Positions 55,943 to 64,000 of a stretch of DNA of 64,000 nucleotides are shown in pieces. The DNA lies in the NCBI GenBank assembly GCA_017541145.1, contig JAFXZT010000058.1:1-64000 (forward strand), in the 5' to 3' direction. Each line of letters begins with the position of its first letter. Within the stretch, counting starts at the first letter, position 1. The notes under the pieces are model-generated. The model was not told the DNA's origin. It did no database searches and saw only the letters and a list, made by a program, of their open reading frames with translations. This DNA comes from Bacteroidales bacterium (GTDB taxonomy: Bacteria > Bacteroidota > Bacteroidia > Bacteroidales > UBA3824). The position numbers and the translations under genes were made by a program.

Positions 55943-57094
55943 ATGATAGAGAGAACTTTGAAAGACAAACTTCTGCAACTGATGCAGAAATATCCCGTGG
56001 TAACGCTCACCGGTCCGAGACAATCAGGAAAATCAACTCTGCTGAAAAATGCTTTCAGCGGTTACAATTATGTTTCGTTGGAAGACCCCGATAACCGAAT
56101 GTTTGCAATCGACGATCCGAAAGGCTTTCTAAAAACGTACCCCGACAAAACAATAATTGACGAGGCTCAAAAAGTGCCGCAACTGTTTTCGTACATTCAG
56201 ACGCACACCGACAGCGTAAACAAAACGGGAATGTACTTGTTGGCGGGTTCGCAAAATTTTTTGCTGATGGAAGCAATCGGACAGTCATTGGCAGGTAGAA
56301 CGGCGGTTTTGAAGCTTCTGCCTTTCTCCACCACGGAAATGCAAAACGCAAAAATCGAAACTCAGGATATTGATTCAAAACTTTTTAAAGGCTCGTATCC
56401 GAGACTTTTTGACAAAGATATTCCGCCACATGATTTTTATCCGTATTACATACAAACCTACGTAGAGCGCGATGTAAGACAGGTAAAAAACATCGGCGAT
56501 TTAACAACGTTTGAAAAATTCATAAAACTTTGCGCCGGAAGAATCGGACAGGTACTAAATGTTTCTTCGCTTGCGGGCGACTGCGGAATTTCGGTTTCAA
56601 CTGCTAATTCGTGGCTGTCGGTTTTGGAAACGGGATATATTTGTTATATGCTGCAACCCGATTTCAACAATTTTTCAAAACGTGTTATCAAAAGCCCGAA
56701 ACTTTATTTTTACGATACGGGCTTGGCGTGTTCGCTGCTGCAAATCAGCAGTCCCGAACAATTAAAAACGCACTATTTAAGAGGTGGTTTGTTTGAAAAT
56801 CTTGTTATTTCCGAATTTTTGAAACATTATTATAATCAAGGTATTACGCCTGATTTACGGTATTTCCGCGACAGCAGCGGACTTGAAATCGACTTGTTGG
56901 ACTATACCGGCTCACGGCACGATGTATATGAAGTAAAAGCCGGTGCCACGTTTTCACCGGATTATTTCAAAGGCGTAACAAAATATTGTGCGTTTTCGGG
57001 CGTTTTAGCGGACAACTGCACCGTCATTTACAACGGTGACAAACGGATGTCAACTTCAAACGGCAAAGTCGTGAATTTTTATGATTTGTTTTAA
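55943..57094 (+). CDS. AAA+ ATPase with DUF4143 domain (AAA_14 family)
   Basis: This 383-residue protein has Walker A GPRQSGKS (residues 24-31), the EDPDNR loop, and Walker B TIIDEAQKVP. It then has LLAGSQNF and the FSTTEM segment, an ERDVRQVKNIGD motif, helical DUF4143, and a C-terminal nuclease-like strand pair (GLEIDLLDY...DVYEVKAGATF). The ATG at 55943 (MIERTLKDKL) was chosen because the promoter ends at 55925. ATG 55934 is possible. ATG 55844 would precede the promoter and encodes repeat-derived residues. The role is unknown. It differs clearly from the paralogue at 28612 yet shares a repeat-bearing promoter. It lies immediately upstream of the Rpn gene cluster. Confidence 0.88.
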   Translation: MIERTLKDKLLQLMQKYPVVTLTGPRQSGKSTLLKNAFSGYNYVSLEDPDNRMFAIDDPKGFLKTYPDKTIIDEAQKVPQLFSYIQTHTDSVNKTGMYLLAGSQNFLLMEAIGQSLAGRTAVLKLLPFSTTEMQNAKIETQDIDSKLFKGSYPRLFDKDIPPHDFYPYYIQTYVERDVRQVKNIGDLTTFEKFIKLCAGRIGQVLNVSSLAGDCGISVSTANSWLSVLETGYICYMLQPDFNNFSKRVIKSPKLYFYDTGLACSLLQISSPEQLKTHYLRGGLFENLVISEFLKHYYNQGITPDLRYFRDSSGLEIDLLDYTGSRHDVYEVKAGATFSPDYFKGVTKYCAFSGVLADNCTVIYNGDKRMSTSNGKVVNFYDLF

Positions 57095-57143
57095 GTAAAT
57101 ACTACGCACTTCATCGGAAATTAAGTAATTGTCTGATTTTTTG

Positions 57144-57175
57144 TTTGATTAATTTGTAAAAAACTTTTATCTTTG
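57144..57175 (+). promoter_or_regulatory. Promoter of Rpn gene 57196
   Basis: TTTG 57144-57147 and TATCTTTG 57168-57175 have a 20-bp spacer. An AAGGAG Shine-Dalgarno-like sequence at 57185-57190, five bases before the ATG, is unusual for this phylum. Confidence 0.78.
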
Positions 57176-57195
57176 CCTAAAAATAAGGAGCAACT

Positions 57196-58089
57196 ATGAA
57201 ATATTACGACCCGCGGGCAGACGTCTTGTTTAAAAAGATTTTCGGTAGAAATGAAGATTTAACTATCAGTTTCCTTAACGCCATGTTGCCGTTGGAAGGT
57301 GATGGTTTGGTAAAAACGATAAAATATCTTCAACCTGAAGTGTTACCCGTAATTCCCGACCTCAAAGACAGCATTGTAGATGTTTTGTGTGTGGATGTTA
57401 AGGGACGTACATTTGTTGTTGAAATGCAGATGTTTTGGACGTCGTATTTTAAACAGCGCATACTTTTCAATGCAGCGAAAATGTACGTTACGCAAATCGA
57501 ACGCGGAGAAAACTATGATGCGTTGATGCCGGTTTATGGTCTTAACCTAGTGAATGATATTTTTGACACCACAAGCGAAGATTATTATCACCGTTATACG
57601 ATGTGCGAACCGTCTAATCCAAACAAAACGATTGACGGTATCGAATTGTTTTTCTTTGAGTTACCGAAATTTAAGCCTAAAACATTTTCGCAGAAGAAAA
57701 TGCAAGTTTTGTGGCTAAAATTCTTGACTGAAATCAACGAAAAAACCGTCGATGTAGACCCTGAACTTTTAAAAAATCCCGAAATTTCTAAGGCGTTAGA
57801 TATTTGTACATATTTAACACAAGAGGAATTATTGGGTTATGACCGCTATTGGGATGCCATCAGCACAGCCAAAACACTTGCATCGGGCAAATACAAGGAC
57901 GGTTTGGATGCAGGTCTTGCAAAAGGACGTGAGGAAGGCCGCGCAGAAGGAGAGAAAATAGGTATGGAAAAAGGTCGTGCTGATGCAATGCGTGAAATGG
58001 CTCGTACTCTCAAGTCTTTAGGCAAAATGTCTATTGAGGAAATCTCTGTTGCTACCGGTCTTTCTACAGAAGAAATAGAAAAAATGTAA
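57196..58089 (+). CDS. Rpn family PD-(D/E)XK nuclease, tandem copy 1
   Basis: This 297-residue protein starts with MKYYDPRADVLFKKIFGRNEDL. The nuclease core carries Asp62 (IVDVLCVD) and Glu76-x-Gln78 (VVEMQMF). A helical region ends at GLDAGLAKG and is followed by glycine-periodic charged repeats (GREEGRAEGEKIGMEKGRADA). A unique tail, KSLGKMSIEEISVATGLSTEEIEKM, resembles a helix-turn-helix. The first 265 residues are nearly the same as in the copies at 59560 and 61670; the tail differs. A lipoprotein gene follows after 22 bp and may be cotranscribed. Known Rpn enzymes nick DNA and have been tied to recombination and anti-phage defence. Function here is inferred. Confidence 0.87.
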   Translation: MKYYDPRADVLFKKIFGRNEDLTISFLNAMLPLEGDGLVKTIKYLQPEVLPVIPDLKDSIVDVLCVDVKGRTFVVEMQMFWTSYFKQRILFNAAKMYVTQIERGENYDALMPVYGLNLVNDIFDTTSEDYYHRYTMCEPSNPNKTIDGIELFFFELPKFKPKTFSQKKMQVLWLKFLTEINEKTVDVDPELLKNPEISKALDICTYLTQEELLGYDRYWDAISTAKTLASGKYKDGLDAGLAKGREEGRAEGEKIGMEKGRADAMREMARTLKSLGKMSIEEISVATGLSTEEIEKM

Positions 58090-58111
58090 AATCCTAAATT
58101 AATACAAAAAA

Positions 58112-59485
58112 ATGACTAAAATTAAATTATTTTTATTAACAGCATTAATTTTTGCTCTTTGGTTCGGATTCAGTTCTTGTAAAAAAGACGATGATAAAGA
58201 ACCCGAAAAAAACAATACGGAACAGCCTCGGACAGATGGCATCTCAACTGAAAATCCGTCAGACGAGTCAAAAACTGACGAACAGTTAAAAACGGGAAAA
58301 ATTACAATTAATTTCAATCTTTCAGACGGTATTGGTAGTATATCCTCACAAATCGTTGAGATAGGTCAGAAAATCACACTTCCTAGTGGTGAAGATATAA
58401 AAAAAGAAGGTTATGTATTTAAAGGTTGGATTGCACCAGGTAGTGGAGAAATTATTACTGAATATATTGTTACCGACCAAGATGTAACTCTATATGCGGT
58501 TTGGAATCAAGTGTATGAGGCGAAATTTGATACAAATGGCGGTGTCGGTTTATTTGAAACTCAAATTGTAGAAAATGGCAGTAAGGTTATAGAACCAGTA
58601 TTTGACCCCAAAAAAACAGGTTATATGTTTAAAGGTTGGTATATTGGTGATAGTGAATTTGATTTCAATACTAAAGTAAGAAAACCATTGGAGTTAAAAG
58701 CCGTTTGGGAAAAATTATTTTATTTTTCAGTTTCTTCAAGCAAAAAAGTTATATTCAGTCCTGGTAATTTACAGTACAACCCCAATAAAAAAGTGTGGAG
58801 ATTTGCTGAACATCAATACGACAGATGTTTTAATACCGATAATTATAATGTAGCCGGAATGTATAGTGAATATTATGATGGTTGGATTGACCTTTTGGGT
58901 TGGGGAAGATGGCTTGATGGTACGGATGAGTCAGATATTATTTATTACTTAGATAATTGTTATTCTCCGGAAGTGGTCTCTGATGATAAATATGGATATT
59001 CATATAGTTTTGCTCATAACAAAACTACAATTGACAACGTAGAATGGGAAACTATGTCATACGGGGAATGGGCTTATTTATTTAGTCAAAACAACAAAGA
59101 AAAATGGGGTTTAGCAGAAGTTGCTGGTGTACCTGGTATTATAATTCTGCCTGATGAATGGGATATGCCCGATGGTGTTAAGGTATTCGAAAATAGCATA
59201 AATAGTTATGACTTAAATAAATATAATGCAGAATCGTGGTTTAAAATGGAAAAAAATGGTGCAGTTTTTCTGCCGGCAGCAGGAGAACGATATATTGATA
59301 ATACTCATAATGGTAGTCTTGCTGTGTCTGGTTTAAATATAGGTCGCTATTGGACGTCAAATCCAGAGAACTTAAATTGTGCAGCTTACATCTTTTACTT
59401 TTGTCCATCAACACAAACTGCTTATACTTCAATGAGACGTTCAAGTGGTGGGTCAGTTCGGTTGGTGCGGGTTCCGCAGAATTAA
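58112..59485 (+). CDS. Lipoprotein with two Listeria-Bacteroides repeats and a Bacteroidota surface domain
   Basis: This 457-residue lipoprotein has lipobox FSSC (Cys about 22) and an acidic linker. Two InlB-type (Flg_new) repeats follow at about 65-130 and 138-198, each with a GYxFKGW core and closing (Y/L)AVW. A 250-residue domain then starts FSVSSSKKVIFSPGNLQYNP and contains WRFAEHQYD, DLLGWGRW and the closing SGGSVRLVRV. That domain is common in Bacteroidota surface lipoproteins and FISUMP-like proteins; its function is unknown. A shorter relative lacking the repeats is at 60678. It sits between two Rpn genes. Confidence 0.8.
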   Translation: MTKIKLFLLTALIFALWFGFSSCKKDDDKEPEKNNTEQPRTDGISTENPSDESKTDEQLKTGKITINFNLSDGIGSISSQIVEIGQKITLPSGEDIKKEGYVFKGWIAPGSGEIITEYIVTDQDVTLYAVWNQVYEAKFDTNGGVGLFETQIVENGSKVIEPVFDPKKTGYMFKGWYIGDSEFDFNTKVRKPLELKAVWEKLFYFSVSSSKKVIFSPGNLQYNPNKKVWRFAEHQYDRCFNTDNYNVAGMYSEYYDGWIDLLGWGRWLDGTDESDIIYYLDNCYSPEVVSDDKYGYSYSFAHNKTTIDNVEWETMSYGEWAYLFSQNNKEKWGLAEVAGVPGIIILPDEWDMPDGVKVFENSINSYDLNKYNAESWFKMEKNGAVFLPAAGERYIDNTHNGSLAVSGLNIGRYWTSNPENLNCAAYIFYFCPSTQTAYTSMRRSSGGSVRLVRVPQN

Positions 59486-59504
59486 CCAGATTCAGAACGA
59501 AATG

Positions 59505-59536
59505 TTGTAAAAAACTAAAAAAAAACATTATCTTTG
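59505..59536 (+). promoter_or_regulatory. Promoter of Rpn gene 59560
   Basis: TTG 59505-59507 and TATCTTTG 59529-59536 are 21 bp apart, just downstream of the lipoprotein stop. This places the start at the ATG 59560 rather than at an upstream TTG (59350) inside the lipoprotein gene. Confidence 0.75.
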
Positions 59537-59559
59537 CGGAAAATAAAAAGTGTACCGCA

Positions 59560-60450
59560 ATGAAATACTACGACCCACGAGCTGACATATTATTCAAAAA
59601 AATTTTCGGACGCAACGAAGATTTGACAATCAGTTTTCTTAACGCTATGTTACCGTTGGAAGACGATGGTTTAGTAAAAACAATAAAATATCTTCAACCG
59701 GAAGTGTTGCCTGTAATTCCCGACCTCAAAGACAGCATTGTAGATGTTTTGTGTGTGGATGTTAAGGGACGTACATTTGTTGTTGAAATGCAGATGTTTT
59801 GGACGTCGTATTTTAAACAGCGCATACTTTTCAATGCTGCGAAAATGTACGTTACACAAATCGAACGTGGCGAAAACTACGATGCGTTGATGCCGGTTTA
59901 CGGTCTTAATCTTGTCAATGATATTTTTGACACCACGAGCGAGGATTATTATCACCGTTATACGATGTGCGAACCGTCTAATCCAGACAAAACGATTGAC
60001 GGTATCGAATTGTTTTTCTTTGAGTTACCAAAATTTAAGCCGAAAACATTTTCGCAAAAGAAAATGCAAGTTTTGTGGTTAAAATTCTTGACCGAAATCA
60101 ACGAAAAAACCATCGATGTAGACCCTGAACTTTTAGAAAATCCTGAAATTTCTAAAGCGTTAGATATTTGTACGTATTTAACACAAGAGGAATTATTGGG
60201 TTACGACCGTTATTGGGACGCTATCAGCACTGCCAAAACTCTTGCATCGGGTAAATACAAAGATGGTTTGGATGCGGGTCTTGCAAAAGGCCGTGCGGAA
60301 GGTCGAGCAGAAGGTGAAAAACTTGGCATCGAAAAAGGCGAGAAACAAAAAGCCATAGAAATGGCACGTATGATGAAAGCCGACAACGAACCGCTTGAAA
60401 AAATCATGCGATATTCCGGCTTAACATCTGATGAAATACAAAAAATCTAA
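59560..60450 (+). CDS. Rpn family PD-(D/E)XK nuclease, tandem copy 2
   Basis: This 296-residue protein has the same core as copy 1 (Asp62, Glu76-x-Gln78) and the same residues up to GLDAGLAKG. A different glycine-periodic stretch (GRAEGRAEGEKLGIEKGEKQK) and tail (ARMMKADNEPLEKIMRYSGLTSDEIQKI) follow. DNA identity to copy 1 is uninterrupted over 125 bp (59713-59837 versus 57349-57473), whereas the flanking coding sequence carries many synonymous differences. The ATG at 59560 is set by the promoter and by alignment with the other copies. Confidence 0.87.
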   Translation: MKYYDPRADILFKKIFGRNEDLTISFLNAMLPLEDDGLVKTIKYLQPEVLPVIPDLKDSIVDVLCVDVKGRTFVVEMQMFWTSYFKQRILFNAAKMYVTQIERGENYDALMPVYGLNLVNDIFDTTSEDYYHRYTMCEPSNPDKTIDGIELFFFELPKFKPKTFSQKKMQVLWLKFLTEINEKTIDVDPELLENPEISKALDICTYLTQEELLGYDRYWDAISTAKTLASGKYKDGLDAGLAKGRAEGRAEGEKLGIEKGEKQKAIEMARMMKADNEPLEKIMRYSGLTSDEIQKI

Positions 60451-60677
60451 AATTTTTTTATAAAATTTTTGTGTTTGTTACTTTTTAAAGTAAAAAACAG
60501 TAACGAAAAAAAATGGACATAATCAAAATAAATAATATAGTATAAAAATTAAGTAGAAGGGATAAAAAATATTTCCTACTTTACTTTGACTTAAAATGAT
60601 AGTTTTCTTGTCCCTTGTGGAAAAGTGTTAAAACGCACTGACCGAAAGAGATTTTTTTATAATTAAAGTTTAACCAA

Positions 60678-61439
60678 ATGAAAAAATTAAACATTTTGAT
60701 GTTAGTTGCATTGTTTTTTGCGCTAACATTTACCTCGTGCAACAAAAATGACGACGATAACAAATCAGAATTAGGAGGCGTCAATAATTGTATTTCTGGT
60801 GTTTTTTCTGTATCCGACAACAAAAAAATAAATTTTTCCAAAGGTAATTTGCAGTTGAATATCGAAACAAAACAATTTCAATTTGCCGAACATCAGTGGG
60901 ATTATGTAGGTAATGATGGTGATAATATTATTGATTTATTTGAACTAAAAGACGGGAATCCGATATATAGCATCAACAACGAGAACACTGTGATTTCAGA
61001 TGCAGAATGGGACATTCTCAGTCAAGAAGAATGGGAATACTTGATTGATCGTGATAAAAAATCGAAATATGGTGTAGCAGAGGTAAATGGAGTACAGGGT
61101 TTAGTACTTTTACCAGACGATTGGGTGTTGCCGGAAGGGGTTACATTCAATATTGGAGTAGCAATAGGTATGGATTCCAAATATTACAAAACTAAAAATT
61201 TATTATCATTAGAAGAATGGACAAAAATGGAAGCAGCAGGAGCGGTATTCCTTCCGGCTGCTGGTTATCGCATCGAAACAGATGTTTTGTTTGACGGTGA
61301 TGATGGCTACTATTTGTCGTCTACAGCTAAAAACACCGACGAAATGTGCCTTATGGTTTTCAATTCAGGAAGAATTCGTCACGATATTGTAAGCTCTAAT
61401 GATGCTGGATATTCGGTTCGTTTTGTGCATGTTTTGTAA
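60678..61439 (+). CDS. Lipoprotein related to 58112, without repeats
   Basis: This 253-residue lipoprotein has lipobox FTSC (Cys about 21), a short Asp/Asn linker and a single domain homologous to the C-terminal domain of the 58112 product. Matching segments are FSVSDNKKINFSKGNLQLN, FQFAEHQWD, WDILSQEEWEYL, the GVAEVNGVQGLVLLPDDW strand (GLAEVAGVPGIIILPDEW in the other) and a closing SVRFVHVL. The 227-bp gap before it holds a short palindrome near 60477 and an AAGTAG/CTACTT hairpin at 60551-60581, with a weak TACTTTG at 60582-60588. Role unknown; the repeated pairing with Rpn genes is notable. Confidence 0.78.
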   Translation: MKKLNILMLVALFFALTFTSCNKNDDDNKSELGGVNNCISGVFSVSDNKKINFSKGNLQLNIETKQFQFAEHQWDYVGNDGDNIIDLFELKDGNPIYSINNENTVISDAEWDILSQEEWEYLIDRDKKSKYGVAEVNGVQGLVLLPDDWVLPEGVTFNIGVAIGMDSKYYKTKNLLSLEEWTKMEAAGAVFLPAAGYRIETDVLFDGDDGYYLSSTAKNTDEMCLMVFNSGRIRHDIVSSNDAGYSVRFVHVL

Positions 61440-61496
61440 AAAAGATGCAAACAATATCTAGTGGTGGCTTATTAAGTCAGCTGAAATACGAATACT

Positions 61497-61530
61497 TGGG
61501 CGAGATTAATTTATCGCCCATTTTTTTTAT
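61497..61530 (+). terminator. Intrinsic terminator after lipoprotein 60678
   Basis: TGGGCGA (61497-61503) pairs with TCGCCCA (61514-61520), followed by eight T residues. Confidence 0.82.
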
Positions 61531-61615
61531 TTATAAATGCAAAATTTTTGTCTTCCCCTAAAAAAAACGCGTTAAGTCAAAATAATTCAATTTTATATGA
61601 TGTTGACGGTAATTT

Positions 61616-61647
61616 TTTGCAATTTTGCGAAATAAGCATTACCTTTG
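61616..61647 (+). promoter_or_regulatory. Promoter of Rpn gene 61670
   Basis: TTTG 61616-61619 and TACCTTTG 61640-61647 have a 20-bp spacer, 22 bp before the start codon. Confidence 0.78.
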
Positions 61648-61669
61648 CGGATAAGAAAAACATACAGCG

Positions 61670-62572
61670 ATGAAATATTACGACCCACGAGCCGACATAT
61701 TATTTAAAAAGATTTTCGGACGCAACGAAGATTTGACTATCAGTTTCCTTAACGCCATGTTACCGTTGGAAGGTGATAGCTTGGTTAAAACTATAAAATA
61801 TCTTCAACCGGAAGTGTTGCCAATAATTCCCGACCTCAAAGACAGCATTGTTGATGTTTTATGTGTTGATGTTAAGGGACGTACATTTGTTGTTGAAATG
61901 CAGATGTTTTGGACGTCGTATTTTAAACAACGTATACTTTTCAATGCTGCAAAAATGTATGTTACGCAAATCGAACGCGGTGAAAATTACGATGCGTTGA
62001 TACCAGTTTACGGTCTTAACCTTGTGAATGATATATTTGATGTTACAAGCGAAGATTATTATCACCGCTATACGATGTGCGAACCGTCTAATCCCGATAA
62101 GACCATTGACGGCATTGAATTGTTTTTCTTTGAGTTACCCAAATTCAAGCCTAAAACTTTTTCAGATAAAAGGATGCAAGTTTTGTGGCTTAAATTCTTA
62201 ACCGAAATCAACGAAAAAACCATCGACGTAGACCCTGAACTTTTAGAAAATCCCGAAATTTCAAAAGCGTTAGATATTTGTACGTATTTAACGCAAGAGG
62301 AATTATTGGGATACGATCGTTATTGGGATGCCATCAGCACAGCCAAAACACTTGCATCGGGCAAATACAAAGACGGTTTGGATGCGGGACTTGAAAAAGG
62401 CGAGAAAATAGGACTTGAAAAAGGACTTGAAAAAGGACTTGTGCAAGGACGTGCAGAAGGCGAGAAACAAAAAGCTTTTGCCATTGCTCGTGCAATGAAA
62501 AATCATGGCGACGATATTGATTATATCGCTATGGTTACCGGTCTTTCCGCAGAAGAAATCGAAAAATTGTAA
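61670..62572 (+). CDS. Rpn family PD-(D/E)XK nuclease, tandem copy 3
   Basis: This 300-residue protein is the third near-copy: Asp62, Glu76-x-Gln78, and the same core to GLDAGL. The glycine-periodic stretch is longer here (three EKGLEKG-type units, 62392-62470). The tail is again different (ARAMKNHGDDIDYIAMVTGLSAEEIEKL). A 62-bp block coding for the catalytic VVEMQMF region is identical in all three copies (57394-57455, 61868-61929). It is independently promoted and follows a terminator. Confidence 0.87.
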   Translation: MKYYDPRADILFKKIFGRNEDLTISFLNAMLPLEGDSLVKTIKYLQPEVLPIIPDLKDSIVDVLCVDVKGRTFVVEMQMFWTSYFKQRILFNAAKMYVTQIERGENYDALIPVYGLNLVNDIFDVTSEDYYHRYTMCEPSNPDKTIDGIELFFFELPKFKPKTFSDKRMQVLWLKFLTEINEKTIDVDPELLENPEISKALDICTYLTQEELLGYDRYWDAISTAKTLASGKYKDGLDAGLEKGEKIGLEKGLEKGLVQGRAEGEKQKAFAIARAMKNHGDDIDYIAMVTGLSAEEIEKL

Positions 62573-62654
62573 ATATTCATACATTTTTTTGGGGGGACGC
62601 TAATAAATTTTTTTACTACTTTTGTTGTTTAATTTGGAAAATTAAAATAGTAAT

Positions 62655-64000
62655 ATGAAAAAAAAATTATTGGCGGTCCTATTATTGGGATATGCTTGCA
62701 ATTGTTTTGCGCAAATCGAGCCGGATTATCCGGACAAAAAACTTATTGAATCTGTTAAATTTGAAAAGGCAGCTGAAGATATCAAAAAAAATCTTTCAAA
62801 GGATGAAATGAATGTTGGTTATAATTTCGCTGCTTACAAACTTTTTGCAAATCCTGTTTATGAGAAATATGATTTGTCAACTGCTTACAATCATTTGATA
62901 ATCAGTAAAAAAAGTTTTGTAACCGCACCAGCAAAGCCTGCTGAAAAACTTGCAAAAAATGGTTTTTCTGTTGAAAATTTCAGTTCTGAAATTCGTATTT
63001 TGTGCGCTTCGGCTCTTTCGGTTGCCGAGGAACAAAATTCTATTGACAGTTATAATTTCTTTTTGAAAACATATCTTCTCGCTTCTGATGAGCAAAAACA
63101 AACTGCTGTAACTAATAGAAACAAAATCGCTTATCAATTTGTAACTCAAGAAAATACAGTTTCGGCTTATCAAAATTTTATCGCAACTTATCCCGATGCC
63201 GTGCAAGTGTCTGAGGCGTGGGAAAATATTTATACGTTGGAATTCAACCGTGTTCGTAAGGCTGATTCTGAAAATTCTTACCGTGAATTTTTGAGCAAAT
63301 ATCCGAATACTCAATACACTGAAATCGTTAAAAAGCGTTTGGATTATTTACTTTTGGATCAAAAAGTTACACGCGGAAATTGGCAATCTTATTTCAATTA
63401 TATTCAAGACAAGTATGATAATTTGGAACTTGTGGAGGCGGCTGAAGATTCTGTTTGTAACATTATTTCGCGTGACCCGAAACTTGATGATGTGGAGTAT
63501 GCTTACAGAAATCTTACGATTGATAATTTCAAGAACAAGATGGTACTTTTGATGCACGATAAATATGTGGATGCCGGAGAAAAATATTTTTCAAGTTTTT
63601 GGGCAAATTATTCTTACGATGTTTTGCCAGATATTCGTACTAAAGATGATGAAATTTCTTCTGCGTATTCGTTATCTTCAAGCGATGATTTTATCAAAAC
63701 TGCTGCTCCTTATTATTGTGCTTTCAGGGCTTTGCAGAATTTAATTGAAGATGATTTGAAAGCAAAGAATTTTACTGCGGTGTTGCAAACTGTAGAAAAA
63801 TATCGTCCGTATTTTGGTGATGATAAAAATTATAGGATGTTGTTAACTGTTTTACAACAACCATTAAATCAAATGATTAATCCCAAAGTTATGCCTTCTG
63901 CAATTAATACGGTAGAAGGTAGCGAATATGCTCCGTGTATTTCTGCTGACAACAAAACTTTGCTTTTTTGTGGTCGTTCCCGAAAGGATAATCTCGGAGG
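62655..64000 (+). CDS. PorE-like OmpA family protein, N-terminal part (cut by right edge)
   Basis: The frame is open from ATG 62655 to the window end (448 codons). A signal peptide (ending NCFAQ) is followed by helical TPR-like repeats that parallel the 51254 product in order and spacing. Matched segments are the YNFAAYKLF and DLSTAYNHLIISKKSF pair, FLKTYLLASDEQKQTAVTNRNKIA, and the FSSFWANYSYDVLP element (compare FSDFWSQYSYKNYP). A PD40 propeller segment begins at about residue 415 (YAPCISADNKTLLFCGRSRKDNLGG). The missing part should contain the CRD and OmpA domains. A -7-like TACTTTTG lies at 62617-62624. Probably an envelope-spanning anchor, by analogy with PorE. Confidence 0.8.
   Translation, partial: MKKKLLAVLLLGYACNCFAQIEPDYPDKKLIESVKFEKAAEDIKKNLSKDEMNVGYNFAAYKLFANPVYEKYDLSTAYNHLIISKKSFVTAPAKPAEKLAKNGFSVENFSSEIRILCASALSVAEEQNSIDSYNFFLKTYLLASDEQKQTAVTNRNKIAYQFVTQENTVSAYQNFIATYPDAVQVSEAWENIYTLEFNRVRKADSENSYREFLSKYPNTQYTEIVKKRLDYLLLDQKVTRGNWQSYFNYIQDKYDNLELVEAAEDSVCNIISRDPKLDDVEYAYRNLTIDNFKNKMVLLMHDKYVDAGEKYFSSFWANYSYDVLPDIRTKDDEISSAYSLSSSDDFIKTAAPYYCAFRALQNLIEDDLKAKNFTAVLQTVEKYRPYFGDDKNYRMLLTVLQQPLNQMINPKVMPSAINTVEGSEYAPCISADNKTLLFCGRSRKDNLG

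Noticed and set aside
59350..59559. A 70-residue N-terminal extension of Rpn copy 2
   Set aside because: It starts at TTG inside the upstream lipoprotein gene and crosses the Rpn promoter. The other copies start at MKYYDPRAD.

Overview
The window looks like a chromosomal segment of an AT-rich Bacteroidota member, probably of the order Bacteroidales or a close relative. The evidence is two SusC/SusD outer-membrane nutrient-uptake loci, a protease with a type IX secretion (T9SS) sorting tail, a TANFOR-type protein, PorE-like OmpA proteins, almost no Shine-Dalgarno sites, and many promoters of the Bacteroidota form TTTG-N19..21-TAnnTTTG. No tRNA, rRNA, integrase, IS transposase or CRISPR array was seen.

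Layout. 1-4797: a divergent pair of secreted proteins, a TANFOR/fibronectin-like protein cut by the left edge and a trypsin-like T9SS protease. 4983-5972: an Rpn-type PD-(D/E)XK nuclease gene. 6109-13848: alaS, then divergently pepD and a five-PAS-domain SpoIIE phosphatase. 14247-17812: a beta-helix lipoprotein, a small membrane protein, and a TPR protein ending in an acyl-carrier-protein fold without its serine. 18105-26246: a tight seven-gene haem operon (hemN, hemY, hemE, hemA-hemC fusion, hemD, hemB, hemL) that encodes glutamyl-tRNA to protoporphyrin IX and ends in a strong terminator. 26343-28619: a 2.3 kb block bounded by 20-bp direct repeats and carrying a RelA/SpoT-type synthetase, a zinc-ribbon protein and a truncated gene. 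28612-29949: an AAA+/DUF4143 ATPase with a three-copy repeat in its promoter. 30708-42462: two SusCD loci, the second followed by two accessory lipoproteins. 43451-51132: an FtsX/MacB-type ABC module divergent from an NtrC-type regulator and a histidine kinase. 51254-55701: a PorE-like OmpA protein and a coiled-coil protein split by a frameshift. 55943-57094: a second DUF4143 ATPase, also with promoter repeats. 57196-62572: three closely related Rpn nuclease genes alternating with two related lipoproteins. 62655-64000: a second PorE-like protein, cut by the right edge.

The most notable points are these. The HemA-HemC fusion lacks the GluTR dimerisation domain and the HemC domain that carries the dipyrromethane-cofactor cysteine. 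The tandem Rpn genes share a catalytic core that is identical at nucleotide level but have different C-terminal tails. Both DUF4143 ATPase genes have repeat arrays over their promoters. The alarmone-synthetase block has the look of an inserted cassette. Several translation starts were moved downstream because a canonical promoter lies inside the longer reading frame.
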